Below are positions 24,352 to 34,449 of a DNA stretch of 64,000 nt, one piece after another. The stretch is from Streptomyces sp. Ru71. GTDB taxonomy: Bacteria > Actinomycetota > Actinomycetes > Streptomycetales > Streptomycetaceae. The stretch covers positions 47,508 to 111,507 of the forward strand of contig NZ_PQSS01000018.1 in NCBI RefSeq assembly GCF_002920535.1, given 5' to 3'. Below the pieces are notes generated by a model that saw only the letters and a program-made list of their open reading frames with translations, had not been told where the DNA came from and made no database searches. Each line of letters opens with the position of its first letter. The first letter of the stretch is position 1. A program made the position numbers and the translations under genes.

Positions 24352-25100
24352 AGGACGCCTTCGGTCTTCCCCAGTCCCTGCTCGTCCTCGGCGGTACGTC
24401 GCAGCTCGCGCTGGCCACCGCGCGGCGGCTGATCGCCCGGCGCACCCGCACCGTCTGGCTCGCCGGGCGGCCCTCCCCCGGTCTGGAGCGGGCCGCCGAG
24501 AGCCTGCGCGCGCTCGGCGCGGACGTGCGCACCGTCGCCTTCGACGCGCTCGACCCCGAGGCCCACGAGACCGCCCTCGGCAAGGTGTTCGCCGAGGGCG
24601 ACATCGACCTGGTGCTGCTCGCCTTCGGGGTGCCCGGCGACCAGGCGCGCGACGAGCGCGAGCCGTCCGGCGCCGTGCGGGTGGCGCAGACCAACTACAC
24701 CGGGGCCCTCTCGGCGGGGCTGGTCGCCGCCCGGGCGCTGCAGGGGCAGGGGCACGGCTCGCTCGTCGTGCTGTCCTCGGTCGCCGGCGAGCGCCCCCGC
24801 CGCTCCGACTTCATCTACGGCTCCAGCAAGGCCGGTCTGGACGCGTTCGCGCAGGGCCTGGGCGACGCGCTGCACGGCACCGGGGTGCACGTCATGGTCG
24901 TACGGCCGGGGGTGGTGCGGACGGCGGGCGAGGGGCGGGAGGAGACGCCGTTCACGACGACGCCCGAGGCGGTCGCCGCGGCCGTCGAACTCGGCCTGCG
25001 CCGCCGCTCGGAGACGGTGTGGGTGCCGGGGGCGCTGCGGGTGGTGATGGCGGCGCTGCGGCATCTGCCGCGAGGGGTGTTCCGGCGGATTCCGCTCTAG
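24348..25100 (+). CDS. DprE2-like short-chain dehydrogenase/reductase
   Basis: NAD(P)-dependent reductase of 250 residues that would reduce the keto-pentose made by the DprE1-like partner. The Rossmann motif is LLVLGGTSQLALATARRL, the acidic specificity turn LAGRPSPG, and the active site VVLSSVAGERPRRSDFIYGSSKAGL provides Ser, Tyr and Lys (given here in parts). The C-terminus is rich in Arg, as in DprE2. The start is GTG 24348 with AGGAG upstream. DprE1/DprE2 adjacency supports the pathway assignment more than the sequence of either gene alone. Confidence 0.86.
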   Translation: MKDAFGLPQSLLVLGGTSQLALATARRLIARRTRTVWLAGRPSPGLERAAESLRALGADVRTVAFDALDPEAHETALGKVFAEGDIDLVLLAFGVPGDQARDEREPSGAVRVAQTNYTGALSAGLVAARALQGQGHGSLVVLSSVAGERPRRSDFIYGSSKAGLDAFAQGLGDALHGTGVHVMVVRPGVVRTAGEGREETPFTTTPEAVAAAVELGLRRRSETVWVPGALRVVMAALRHLPRGVFRRIPL

Positions 25101-25153
25101 CGGATTCCGTTTTTTGGGGGGCGGGGGCCGGCTTCACCCGGGGGTGGGTGGTG

Positions 25154-25729
25154 TCAGCGGGCCGGGAGGCCCTGTTCGACGCTGCCTGCCTGGGGCGGCA
25201 CGGTCGCGCCGCCGAAGGTGAACTCGCGCAGCTGGCGCCATACGCCGTCGGCGCCCTGCTCGTACAGCGCGAAGCCGGTGCAGGACCAGTCGGCCTCGTA
25301 GTCGGCGAGTTCGGCGTAGGCGCGGTCCATGGCGGCGTCGTCGATGCCGTGCGCCACCGTGACGTGCGGGTGGTACGGGAACTGCAGCTCCCGGGCCACC
25401 GGTCCGGCCGGGTCGCGGACCTGCTGCTGCAGCCGGGTGCAGTCCTGGGCGCCCTCGACGACCTTCACGAACACCACCGGGGACAGCGGCCGGAAGGTGC
25501 CGGTGCCCTCCAGTCGCATCGGGAAGGGGCGGCCGGCCGCGGCGACGCGGGTGAGGTGGGCGTCGACGGCCGGCAGGGCGCTCTCGTCGACCTCCGTCGG
25601 CGGCAGCAGCGTGACGTGCGTGGGGATGCCGTGGGCCGCGGCGTCACCGAAGCCCGTGCGCAGCTGTTGGAGCAGGCTGCCGTGAGGCTCCGGGACCGCG
25701 ATCGACACGCCGATCGTTACGGTCCCCAC
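25154..25729 (-). CDS. 2H phosphoesterase/LigT-like (2'-5' RNA ligase family) protein
   Basis: Protein of 191 residues with both HxT motifs of the 2H superfamily: THVTLLPPTEV near residue 38 and HPHVTVAHGIDD near 122. The family includes 2'-5' RNA ligases, cyclic phosphodiesterases and tRNA-processing enzymes, so substrate cannot be named. The start is GTG 25729 with GGAGAC upstream. It is convergent with the DprE2-like gene; between them a short GCGGATTCCG direct repeat and T-run (25087-25117) may act as a weak terminator. Confidence 0.82.
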   Translation of the reverse strand: MGTVTIGVSIAVPEPHGSLLQQLRTGFGDAAAHGIPTHVTLLPPTEVDESALPAVDAHLTRVAAAGRPFPMRLEGTGTFRPLSPVVFVKVVEGAQDCTRLQQQVRDPAGPVARELQFPYHPHVTVAHGIDDAAMDRAYAELADYEADWSCTGFALYEQGADGVWRQLREFTFGGATVPPQAGSVEQGLPAR

Positions 25730-25933
25730 GTCGTCTCCTGTCGTCTTGTTGTCCCGGTGGGTCCGGGGCAGGGGCGGCTGTCTCGGCAGCCTCGGCTATC
25801 GACTGTACGACCGCCGCCGCCGTGGCGGGCGGGTGCGGCCGTGTGCTCTACGGCTCACCGCGCAGGGTGAGCCGTCGTACCGTTTGCGCTCAGTGCCGGG
25901 CGGGCCGGGCCGGGCCGGTCGGTGCTCGGCGGG

Positions 25934-27757
<1,824 letters not shown>

Positions 27758-27781
27758 GGCGGCGCCCCGCCCCCGGGGTGC

Positions 27782-27798
27782 CCCAGGCATCACGCCTG
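27782..27798 (+). terminator. Hairpin after the 27065-27757 gene
   Basis: CCAGGC-ATCAC-GCCTGG, flanked by GGGG/CCGGGG complementarity on either side, starts about 25 bases after the stop. It has no T-run. Terminator function is inferred from position. Confidence 0.5.
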
Positions 27799-27860
27799 GC
27801 CCGGGGGGAACCCGGGCACCTGGGTGGCCGAGGCGTCGGCCGCCGCATCTGAGCGTTCCT

Positions 27861-27914
27861 CCGGTGATTCCCCCGGCGATCCCCGGTGATTCCCCGGCGA
27901 TCCCCGGCGATTCC
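27861..27914. repeat. Five short tandem repeats upstream of the phosphatase gene
   Basis: Five units of 10-11 bases with the pattern CCGG(T/C)GAT(T/C)CC run head to tail from 27861 to 27914, ending 20 bases before the ATG at 27935. The ribosome site GGGAGG lies between. They could affect leader structure or simply mark slippage. Confidence 0.6.
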
Positions 27915-27934
27915 TCCAGTGACGGGAGGCGGGC

Positions 27935-29638
27935 ATGACGACGGGCGCGGGCGGTTCCCACGAAGCGGTTGCCAAGGCCCTCGACGCCCTCGACACGGGC
28001 GCCTTTCTGGCGGACGAGCAGGGCGCGATCATCGCCGTCAACGCGCGCGGCGCACAGCTCCTCGCCCGGACCGCCGCGGGCCTGGTCGGTCAGGACGCCC
28101 ATGACCTGCTGCACCGCAACAGCTGCGGCGAGCCCGTGCCGAGAGCGCAGTGCCGGATCCGGCAGAGCATCCTCGGCAGACACACCGACCAGGGCCACGA
28201 CGAGTGGTTCGAGCGCGGCGACGGCACGCTGCTGCCGGTGGCGTGGATGGCCACACCCTGCGACATCGGTCTGCGCCCGCCGGTCACCCTCGTCCTCTTC
28301 CACTCCGTGGGGCACTCCGGCCGTCCGTCCCAGCGGCCCCCGGCCAGCGGCCGGCTCACCGAGCTGGAACGGCTCACGCTGCTCGCCGAGACGACCACCC
28401 TGCTGACCTCCACCCTGGACATCCAGGAGGCGCTGCGCCGCCTGATCCACCTGGTGGTGCCACGGCTGGCCGACTGGGCCGTCATCGACCTGATCGGCGT
28501 GCGGGACGAGGTGTCGCGGTTCGCCGTCGCCCATGCCGAGGGAGGCACCGTGGTCTTCCGGGAGGACCTGCAAGGGCCCATGCCGCCCGTACCGCAGGCG
28601 TCCCGGATGCCGCTGTCCCGCGCGCTGCGCGGCGTCGCGTCCTCCTTCGCCGGCCCCGAGACCTACCAGGGGCCGCCCGACTCCGGGATCGCGGTGGAGC
28701 AGCGGCGGCTGTTCGAGGCGACCGGCATGCACTCGGCGATCGTGGTCCCGCTGCGCAGCCTGCACGGGGTACTGGGTGCCCTCACCCTCGGCCGCGCCGA
28801 CCAGCCCGAGCGGTTCGCGACGGCCGACACCACACTGCTGGAGGACATCGCCCGCCGCGCCAGCCTCGCCCTGGAGAACGCCCGCCTCTACCAGCGGCAG
28901 CGCAAGGTCGCCGAGACCATGCAGCGCCATCTCCTGCCGAAGCTCCCCCGCACGCCGGGCAAGACGATGACCGCCCGCTACCTGCCCGCGCCGGTCGGCT
29001 CCGAGGTCGGTGGCGACTGGTACGACGCGTTCACCTTGAAGGACGGTGCCATCGCTCTCGCGATCGGCGACGTGGTGGGGCACGACCTGGACGCGGCGGC
29101 GGGCATGTCGCAGCTGCGCAACATGCTGCGCGCGTACGCCCTGTCCCAGCGGCGGCCGCCGAGCAAGATCGTGGAGTGGCTGGACCAGGCGACCCGGGAC
29201 ATCGCGGAGGTGTCGATGGCCACGCTGGTCTTCGCCCGCATGATCCGCACCGACGCCGGCCTGTGCGAGCTGTCCTGGACCAACGCCGGTCACCCGCCGC
29301 CGCTGGTGATCAGCAGCGACGGCGTGGCCCGCTTTCTGACCGACGGCCACGGCGTGCTGCTGGGCGTCGCGCCCGAGCAGCCCCGCCCCGACGCGACGGT
29401 GGAGCTGCCGCCGGGAGCGACGCTCGTGCTGTACACCGACGGCCTGATCGAGTCGCCCGGCCACTCCCTGGACGAGGGCCTGGAGCGGCTGCGCCGGCAT
29501 GCCGCGTCCCTCGCCCACCGGCCGCTGGAGTCCTTCACGGACGAGCTGCTGGCCCGGTCCCGCCCCCGGGACAACGACGACGACGTGGCCCTGCTCGCGG
29601 TACGCAACGCCCCCGAAACGAGCACATTCCTCGGCTGA
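27935..29638 (+). CDS. PAS-GAF-PP2C (SpoIIE-type) serine phosphatase
   Basis: Multi-domain regulator of 567 residues. A PAS-like fold covers about residues 10-115 (AFLADEQGAIIAVNARG), a GAF domain about 140-300 (IQEALRRLIHLVVPRLADWAVIDL; VVPLRSLHGVLGALTLGRAD) and a PP2C-SpoIIE domain about 330-555. The phosphatase motifs GGDWYDAF, IGDVVGHD, NAGHPPPL and the C-terminal DNDDDVALL are present, the Asp residues binding two metal ions. Such proteins dephosphorylate anti-anti-sigma factors in partner-switching pathways. No anti-sigma or STAS gene is adjacent, so the partner is unknown. It contains no HATPase or response-regulator domain. Confidence 0.9.
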   Translation: MTTGAGGSHEAVAKALDALDTGAFLADEQGAIIAVNARGAQLLARTAAGLVGQDAHDLLHRNSCGEPVPRAQCRIRQSILGRHTDQGHDEWFERGDGTLLPVAWMATPCDIGLRPPVTLVLFHSVGHSGRPSQRPPASGRLTELERLTLLAETTTLLTSTLDIQEALRRLIHLVVPRLADWAVIDLIGVRDEVSRFAVAHAEGGTVVFREDLQGPMPPVPQASRMPLSRALRGVASSFAGPETYQGPPDSGIAVEQRRLFEATGMHSAIVVPLRSLHGVLGALTLGRADQPERFATADTTLLEDIARRASLALENARLYQRQRKVAETMQRHLLPKLPRTPGKTMTARYLPAPVGSEVGGDWYDAFTLKDGAIALAIGDVVGHDLDAAAGMSQLRNMLRAYALSQRRPPSKIVEWLDQATRDIAEVSMATLVFARMIRTDAGLCELSWTNAGHPPPLVISSDGVARFLTDGHGVLLGVAPEQPRPDATVELPPGATLVLYTDGLIESPGHSLDEGLERLRRHAASLAHRPLESFTDELLARSRPRDNDDDVALLAVRNAPETSTFLG

Positions 29639-29662
29639 GCCGCGCCGGGCCCGGACGGCGTG

Positions 29663-29702
29663 CGCCGCGGCCGGCCCCCGGGAGCGGGAGCCGGCCGCGG
29701 CG
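29663..29702. terminator. Bidirectional terminator between phosphatase and glyA
   Basis: A perfect 13-base-pair inverted repeat CGCCGCGGCCGGC/GCCGGCCGCGGCG with a 14-base loop sits between the two convergent stop codons (29638 and 29719). It has no T-run on either side but is the strongest stem in the gap. Confidence 0.75.
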
Positions 29703-29718
29703 AACGGATCGGCCGGGA

Positions 29719-31169
29719 TCAGCCGAGGTCGATCTCCGGGTACAGCGGGAAGCCCGCGACCAGGTCCGTGGCCCGGCGGGAGATCTCGTCGGAGATCTTC
29801 GCGTCGAGGACGTGGGCCGCCTTGGACGGGGCGCCGGACTTGGTCGTGCCGGGCTCGGTGGCCGTCAGGACGCGGTCGATCAGGCCCGCGACCTCGTCCA
29901 TCTCGGCGGTGCCGAGGCCGCGCGTGGTCAGCGCGGGGGTGCCGATGCGGATGCCGGAGGTGTACCAGGCGCCGTTCGGGTCGGCCGGGATGGCGTTGCG
30001 GTTGGTGACGATGCCCGAGTCGAGCAGGGCCTGCTCGGCCTGGCGGCCGGTGAGGCCGTAGGAGGTGGCGACGTCGATCAGGTTGAGGTGGTTGTCGGTG
30101 CCGCCGGTGACCAGCGTGGCGCCGCGCCGCATCAGGCCCTCGGCGAGCGCGCGGGAGTTGTCGACGATGCGCTGGGCGTAGTCCTGGAAGGCCGGCTGCC
30201 GGGCCTCGGCGAGGGCCACCGCCTTGGCCGCCATGACGTGCGGGAGCGGGCCGCCGAGGACCATCGGGCAGCCGCGGTCGACCTGGTCCTTGAGGGAGTC
30301 GTCGCACAGCACCATGCCGCCGCGCGGGCCGCGCAGGGACTTGTGGGTGGTGGTCGTGACGATCTGGGCGTGCGGGACCGGGTCGAAGTCGCCGGTGAGG
30401 ACCTTGCCGGCGACCAGGCCCGCGAAGTGGGCCATGTCGACCATCAGGGTCGCGCCGACCTCGTCGGCGATCTCGCGCATGATCCGGAAGTTCACCAGCC
30501 GGGGGTACGCCGAGTAGCCGGCGACGATGATCAGCGGCTTGAACTCGCGGGCCTGGGCGCGCAGGGCCTCGTAGTCGATCAGGCCGGTGGCCGGGTCGGT
30601 GCCGTAGGAGCGCTGGTCGAACATCTTGCCGGAGATGTTCGGGCGGAAGCCGTGGGTGAGGTGGCCGCCGGCGTCCAGGGACATGCCGAGCATGCGCTGG
30701 TTGCCGAAGGCCTGGCGCAGCTCGGCCCAGTCGGCGTCGGTGAGGTCGTTGACCTGGCGGACGCCGGTCTTCTCCAGGAAGGGCGCCTCTACGCGGTCGG
30801 CGAGGACGGCCCAGAAGGCGACCAGGTTGGCGTCGATGCCGGAGTGCGGCTGGACGTAGGCGTGCCGGGCGCCGAAGAGTTCGCGGGCGTGCTCGGCGGC
30901 GAGGGACTCGACGGTGTCGACGTTGCGGCAGCCGGCGTAGAAGCGGCGGCCGACGGTGCCCTCGGCGTACTTGTCGCTGAACCAGTTGCCCATGGCCAGC
31001 AGGGTGCCGGGGAGGCGTAGTTCTCGGAGGCGATCAGCTTGAGCATCTCGCGCTGGTCGGCGACCTCCTGGCGGATGGCGTCGGCGACCCGCGGCTCGAC
31101 GGCGCGGATCACGTCGAGGGCGGCGCGGTAGGCGGTGGACTCGGTGGAGAGGGGACCGTTGTCGGCCAT
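29719..31169 (-). pseudogene. glyA: Serine hydroxymethyltransferase gene interrupted by an apparent one-base deletion
   Basis: Converts serine and tetrahydrofolate to glycine and methylene-THF. The full-length protein would be about 483 residues, but the reading frame breaks near 31006. The N-terminal part from ATG 31169 reads [14 protein letters not shown] to [11 protein letters not shown], and the remainder ([18 protein letters not shown] to the TGA at 29719) is in the adjacent frame. Inserting one base between GGT and GCC on the plus strand restores [12 protein letters not shown]. The PLP lysine lies in [17 protein letters not shown] 31169 has GGAGG. Everything else is intact, so a sequencing error is as likely as a true mutation. 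Confidence 0.88.
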
Positions 31170-31210
31170 CGGGGACCTCCGGACGTGGTGGGTACGGCGT
31201 TCACGGTTCG

Positions 31211-31308
31211 GCCCAGGCGCACGGCACAGCTTTCGCGGGGGCCGCTCCCCGATGGTCCATCCCATCCAGGGGTCCTGCCGTCAGGACCCAGCGCGCCAGT
31301 CACGGCCC
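31211..31308 (-). promoter_or_regulatory. ZTP (pfl) riboswitch upstream of glyA
   Basis: On the minus strand this leader carries the conserved elements of the pfl/ZTP motif in order: CCGTGACTGGCG at the 5' end, GGATGGGATGGACCAT and CGGGGAGCG in the middle, and GCGCCTGGGC at the 3' end. The 3' element ends 41 bases before the glyA ATG. The class binds the purine intermediate ZMP/ZTP, which signals low 10-formyl-THF, and raises expression of one-carbon genes. Match to the family consensus is by eye. A GGGTCC/GGACCC hairpin follows the first element. The position fits translational or transcriptional control of glyA. Confidence 0.85.
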
Positions 31309-31435
31309 GCTGATCAGCCTACCCGGCGACGGCGCCCGGGCGGTCCCCGGTCCAGGATGCGGGCGGCGGGGGCGTGGTGGCCGACGGCTCGTTCTGCACC
31401 GCTCGTCGGCCTCGGCGGGCGGCCGCTGGCCTAGC

Positions 31436-32758
31436 ATGCGTCGGATGACGAGCAGCCCGACCGTCCGTCGTACGGCCGTGGACGCGGCGCTGGCCGTCGG
31501 CGTGGCCGTGACCGCCTGTGTGGCGGGCCGCCAGTACCATCCGGCGGGCTGGGCGCCCTTCGACGCGCGGGCGTATCTCCTCGCCTGCCTCGCCGCGGCC
31601 CCGCTGAGCGCGCGGCGGCTGGCACCGGTGTGGACACTGCTGGCCAGCAACGCGGCCTACGCCGTCTACCTGGCCCTCGGCTACCAGCCCACCGTCGGCT
31701 GGTGGACCCCGGCCATCGCCCTGCTCAGCCTGGCCGCGCAGCGCCCCCTGCGGCAGGCCGTGCCGGGCACGCTGGTGACGGCGGCCGGCATCCTCTACAG
31801 CGGTCTCGCGGCGCACCTCGCGTTCTCCCTCGCCCTCGCGCAGGCCCTGCTGGTTCCGCCGGTGGCCCTCTATCTGGGGCACACCCAGCGCCGGCTGGCG
31901 CAGCGCGGCGAGGAACTGAAGCGGCTCGCCGCGAAACTGGCCCGGGAGCAGGAGGAGCGCGCCCGGCGTGCCGTGCTGGACGAGCGGCTGCACATCGCCC
32001 GGGAACTGCACGACGTCGTCGCCCACCACATGTCCGTCATCACCCTGCAGGCGGGACTGGCCGGATACGTCTTCGACAACGACCCGCCGACCGCCCGCCA
32101 GGCCCTGGCCACGATCGGCACGGCGGGCCGCGAGGCGCTCGACGACCTGCGCCGGATGCTGACGGTGCTGCGCGCCGAGCCCGATGAACCGGGGGCGGAC
32201 GCGAAGGAGCCCGGCGCGACCGGGCCGGCCCCGGAGGACTACGGCGCACTCGGCCCGGCCCCGGAGGACCCCGGCCCACCTGGCCCGGCCCCGGAGGACC
32301 CCGGCGCGACCGGTGGCGGCGGTGGTTCCCTCGTCCCGGCCCAGGCCGGCTCCCTTCCCCGGCTGGAGCGGGTCGGTGAGCTCGCCCGGCGTATGTCCAC
32401 CGCCGGCATGACCGTGGACGTGGTCACCGAGGGCACGCCCCGGCGGCTGCCGCCCGGGCTGGAACTGTGCGCCTACCGGGTGGTGCAGGAGGCCCTGACC
32501 AACGCGGCCAAGCACACCGTGGCCGCCCGGGTCGGCGTCCGGCTGGCGTATCTGCCCGAGCGGCTGGACATCGTCGTACGGGACGACGGCGGACGGGGAA
32601 AACCGGCCGATCCGGCCACGGGCTCCGGCCACGGCTTGATCGGCATGCAGGAACGCGTGCGGATCTGCGGCGGCAGGCTGTCCGCGGGAGCGCTGCCCGA
32701 GGGCGGGTTCGAGGTCCGGCTCACCCTGCCGACCGGCGCCGCGCTGTCGGCGGGGTAG
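31436..32758 (+). CDS. Sensor histidine kinase (HisKA_3 type) without adjacent response regulator
   Basis: Membrane kinase of 440 residues. The N-terminal half has several membrane helices (ALAVGVAVTACVAG; YLLACLAAAPLSARRL; GTLVTAAGILYSGLAAHLAFS). The dimerisation/phospho-acceptor box is RLHIARELHDVVAHH, with His near residue 192, and the HATPase domain has QEALTNAAKHT and GSGHGLIGMQERV. Between the two is a 30-residue GPAPED repeat linker. It belongs to the NarX/DesK group, like the kinase at 53093-54244, but no response regulator gene lies within 1 kb. The start is ATG 31436; ATG 31445 is possible. Divergent from glyA. Confidence 0.9.
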   Translation: MRRMTSSPTVRRTAVDAALAVGVAVTACVAGRQYHPAGWAPFDARAYLLACLAAAPLSARRLAPVWTLLASNAAYAVYLALGYQPTVGWWTPAIALLSLAAQRPLRQAVPGTLVTAAGILYSGLAAHLAFSLALAQALLVPPVALYLGHTQRRLAQRGEELKRLAAKLAREQEERARRAVLDERLHIARELHDVVAHHMSVITLQAGLAGYVFDNDPPTARQALATIGTAGREALDDLRRMLTVLRAEPDEPGADAKEPGATGPAPEDYGALGPAPEDPGPPGPAPEDPGATGGGGGSLVPAQAGSLPRLERVGELARRMSTAGMTVDVVTEGTPRRLPPGLELCAYRVVQEALTNAAKHTVAARVGVRLAYLPERLDIVVRDDGGRGKPADPATGSGHGLIGMQERVRICGGRLSAGALPEGGFEVRLTLPTGAALSAG

Positions 32759-32771
32759 CGCGGGCTCCGGG

Positions 32772-33956
32772 TCAGAGGATCACGTGGGGCAGGAAGCGGG
32801 CGTACTCGTCGGTGATCAGGCCGGCCGACTCGCGGATGCCGAGGCCGGCCGCCTCGCCCTCGACGACCCAGGTGCCGAGCACGACGTGGTTGCCGTCGAA
32901 GGCGGGCAGCGGGGCGAGCTGCTGGTAGCAGCAGGGCTCGTCGCGCGGGACGGGCGCGCTGCCCGGCTCGTGGACCGTGACGCCGTCGCCCTCGCGGCCC
33001 AGCAGCGGCTTGGCGACCCAGCCGGGTCCGGCGGCCAGCTCGCGCGGACCGTCCAGGTAGGCCGGGAGCAGGTTGGGGTGGCCGGGGTAGAGCTCCCACA
33101 GGATCGCCAGCAGCGCCTTGTTGCTCAGCAGCATCTTCCAGGCGGGCTCGATCCACAGGGTGGAGCCGGTGCCGCCGCCGTTGTCGAGGGTGTCCAGGAC
33201 GTGGCCGGCGAAGCGGTCCGTGGTGAGCCACTCCCAGGGGTAGAGCTTGAAGCAGCTGCGGATGAAGCGGAGCTGGTTGTCGACGAAGCGGCCGGACAGC
33301 GGGTCGAAGCCGATCTCCTCCATGGAGATCCAGTCGGTGTCCAGGCCGGCCTGCTCGGCGGTCTCCTTAAGGTAGGCGACCGTCATCAGGTCCTCGCCGA
33401 GTTCGTCGGCGGAGGAGTGCGCGAAGTACAGGGGGCTGCCGGGCGGCAGCAGCCCGGCCTGCTTGCGCCAGGCCTCGACGAGGCGTTCGTGCAGGGAGTT
33501 CCACTGGTCGGCGCCGGGGAAGCGGTCCTGCATCCAGAACCACTGCGGGGACGCGGCCTCCACCAGGGAGGTCGGCGTGTCGGCGTTGTACTCCAGCAGC
33601 TTGGCGGGCCCCGTGCCGTCGTAGCGCAGGTCGAACCGGCCGTAGACGGAAGGGAGTTCGGCGCGGCGGTGCCAGGCCTCGGTGACCGCCTGCGCGAGGC
33701 GCGGCTCGGTGATGCCGAGGTCGGCGAGGCGGTCTTCGCGGACGATGTGGTCGGCGGCGGCCAGGCACATGCGGTGGAGTTCCTCGACGGTCTCCTCCAG
33801 CGCCTCGACCTCCTCCAGGGAGAAGACGTAGTAGGCGCTCTCGTCCCAGTAGGGGCGCAGGGAGTCGTCGGGGTAGCGGGTGAGCGGGTAAATCAGGCCC
33901 TGAGCCTCGACGGTCTGCTGCCAGCCGGGGCGGGGTGCGAGGGTACGGCGTTCCAT
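32772..33956 (-). CDS. Glutathionylspermidine synthase family protein (YgiC-like)
   Basis: ATP-grasp enzyme family of 394 residues. Motifs typical of the preATP-grasp fold are present: YWDESAYYVF near the start, ELPSVYGRFDLRYDGTGPAKLLEYNADTPTSL in the middle (in parts), and EWLTTDRFAGHVLDTL, WVAKPLLGREGDGVT and VVLGTWVVEGEAAGLGIRES toward the end. In E. coli the similar YgiC acts as a ligase of unclear substrate beside the lipoprotein YgiB. Streptomyces lack glutathione, so a polyamine-peptide ligation cannot be assumed. ATG 33956 is 15 bases downstream of the lipoprotein gene. Confidence 0.87.
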   Translation of the reverse strand: MERRTLAPRPGWQQTVEAQGLIYPLTRYPDDSLRPYWDESAYYVFSLEEVEALEETVEELHRMCLAAADHIVREDRLADLGITEPRLAQAVTEAWHRRAELPSVYGRFDLRYDGTGPAKLLEYNADTPTSLVEAASPQWFWMQDRFPGADQWNSLHERLVEAWRKQAGLLPPGSPLYFAHSSADELGEDLMTVAYLKETAEQAGLDTDWISMEEIGFDPLSGRFVDNQLRFIRSCFKLYPWEWLTTDRFAGHVLDTLDNGGGTGSTLWIEPAWKMLLSNKALLAILWELYPGHPNLLPAYLDGPRELAAGPGWVAKPLLGREGDGVTVHEPGSAPVPRDEPCCYQQLAPLPAFDGNHVVLGTWVVEGEAAGLGIRESAGLITDEYARFLPHVIL

Positions 33957-33971
33957 GGCGTCGTCGTCCGC

Positions 33972-34322
33972 TCAGCCGCCGCCGCTGCCGTGGCCGCCGC
34001 CGAAGCCGCCGCGGTCGACGCCGCCGCCGTGGCTGCCGCCGCCGGAACCGCCGCCTCCCTTGCGGGGCTTGGTGAAGGAGCCGCCGTCGACCCAGCCGCC
34101 CTTCTTCTTGCCGCCGTAGTACCAGGAGCCGTTGACGGAGGTCTTGGCGGACTTGCAGTTCTTGTCCGAGACGACCTTGTAGCCCTTGGTGAGGTTGTAG
34201 CTGTCGCGGTCCACGCAGCGCTTGTCCGGGTCCGAGGAGCAGGCGGTCAGGGCGGCGGCGAGCAGTCCCATCCCGCCGAGGACCACCGTGCCGGAGCGCA
34301 GTTGTCGCCGTGCGTCGGCCAT
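33972..34322 (-). CDS. Lipoprotein with a Gly/His-rich tail (YgiB-like partner)
   Basis: Protein of 116 residues. The signal peptide ends in the lipobox LTAC (ALTACSSD). A short conserved middle (KRCVDRDSYNLTKGYKVV, SDKNCKS) has two Cys that could pair. The C-terminal 50 residues are almost all Gly/Ser/Lys/His. It is co-directional with, and 15 bases upstream of, the glutathionylspermidine-synthase-like gene. The lipoprotein plus ATP-grasp pairing recalls ygiB-ygiC of enterobacteria, though sequence similarity to YgiB is weak by eye. Confidence 0.75.
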   Translation of the reverse strand: MADARRQLRSGTVVLGGMGLLAAALTACSSDPDKRCVDRDSYNLTKGYKVVSDKNCKSAKTSVNGSWYYGGKKKGGWVDGGSFTKPRKGGGGSGGGSHGGGVDRGGFGGGHGSGGG

Positions 34323-34449
34323 GTCGTTCCCCCGTTGGTGCGGTTGTTCCCCGTCGAAGGGGTGTCCGGTTTCCGGTTGTCAGCCTAGAGATCGGTGCGA
34401 GCGGCCGTACAGACGCCCCCGTCGCCCGCCCCTGACCTAGAGTCGCTTC

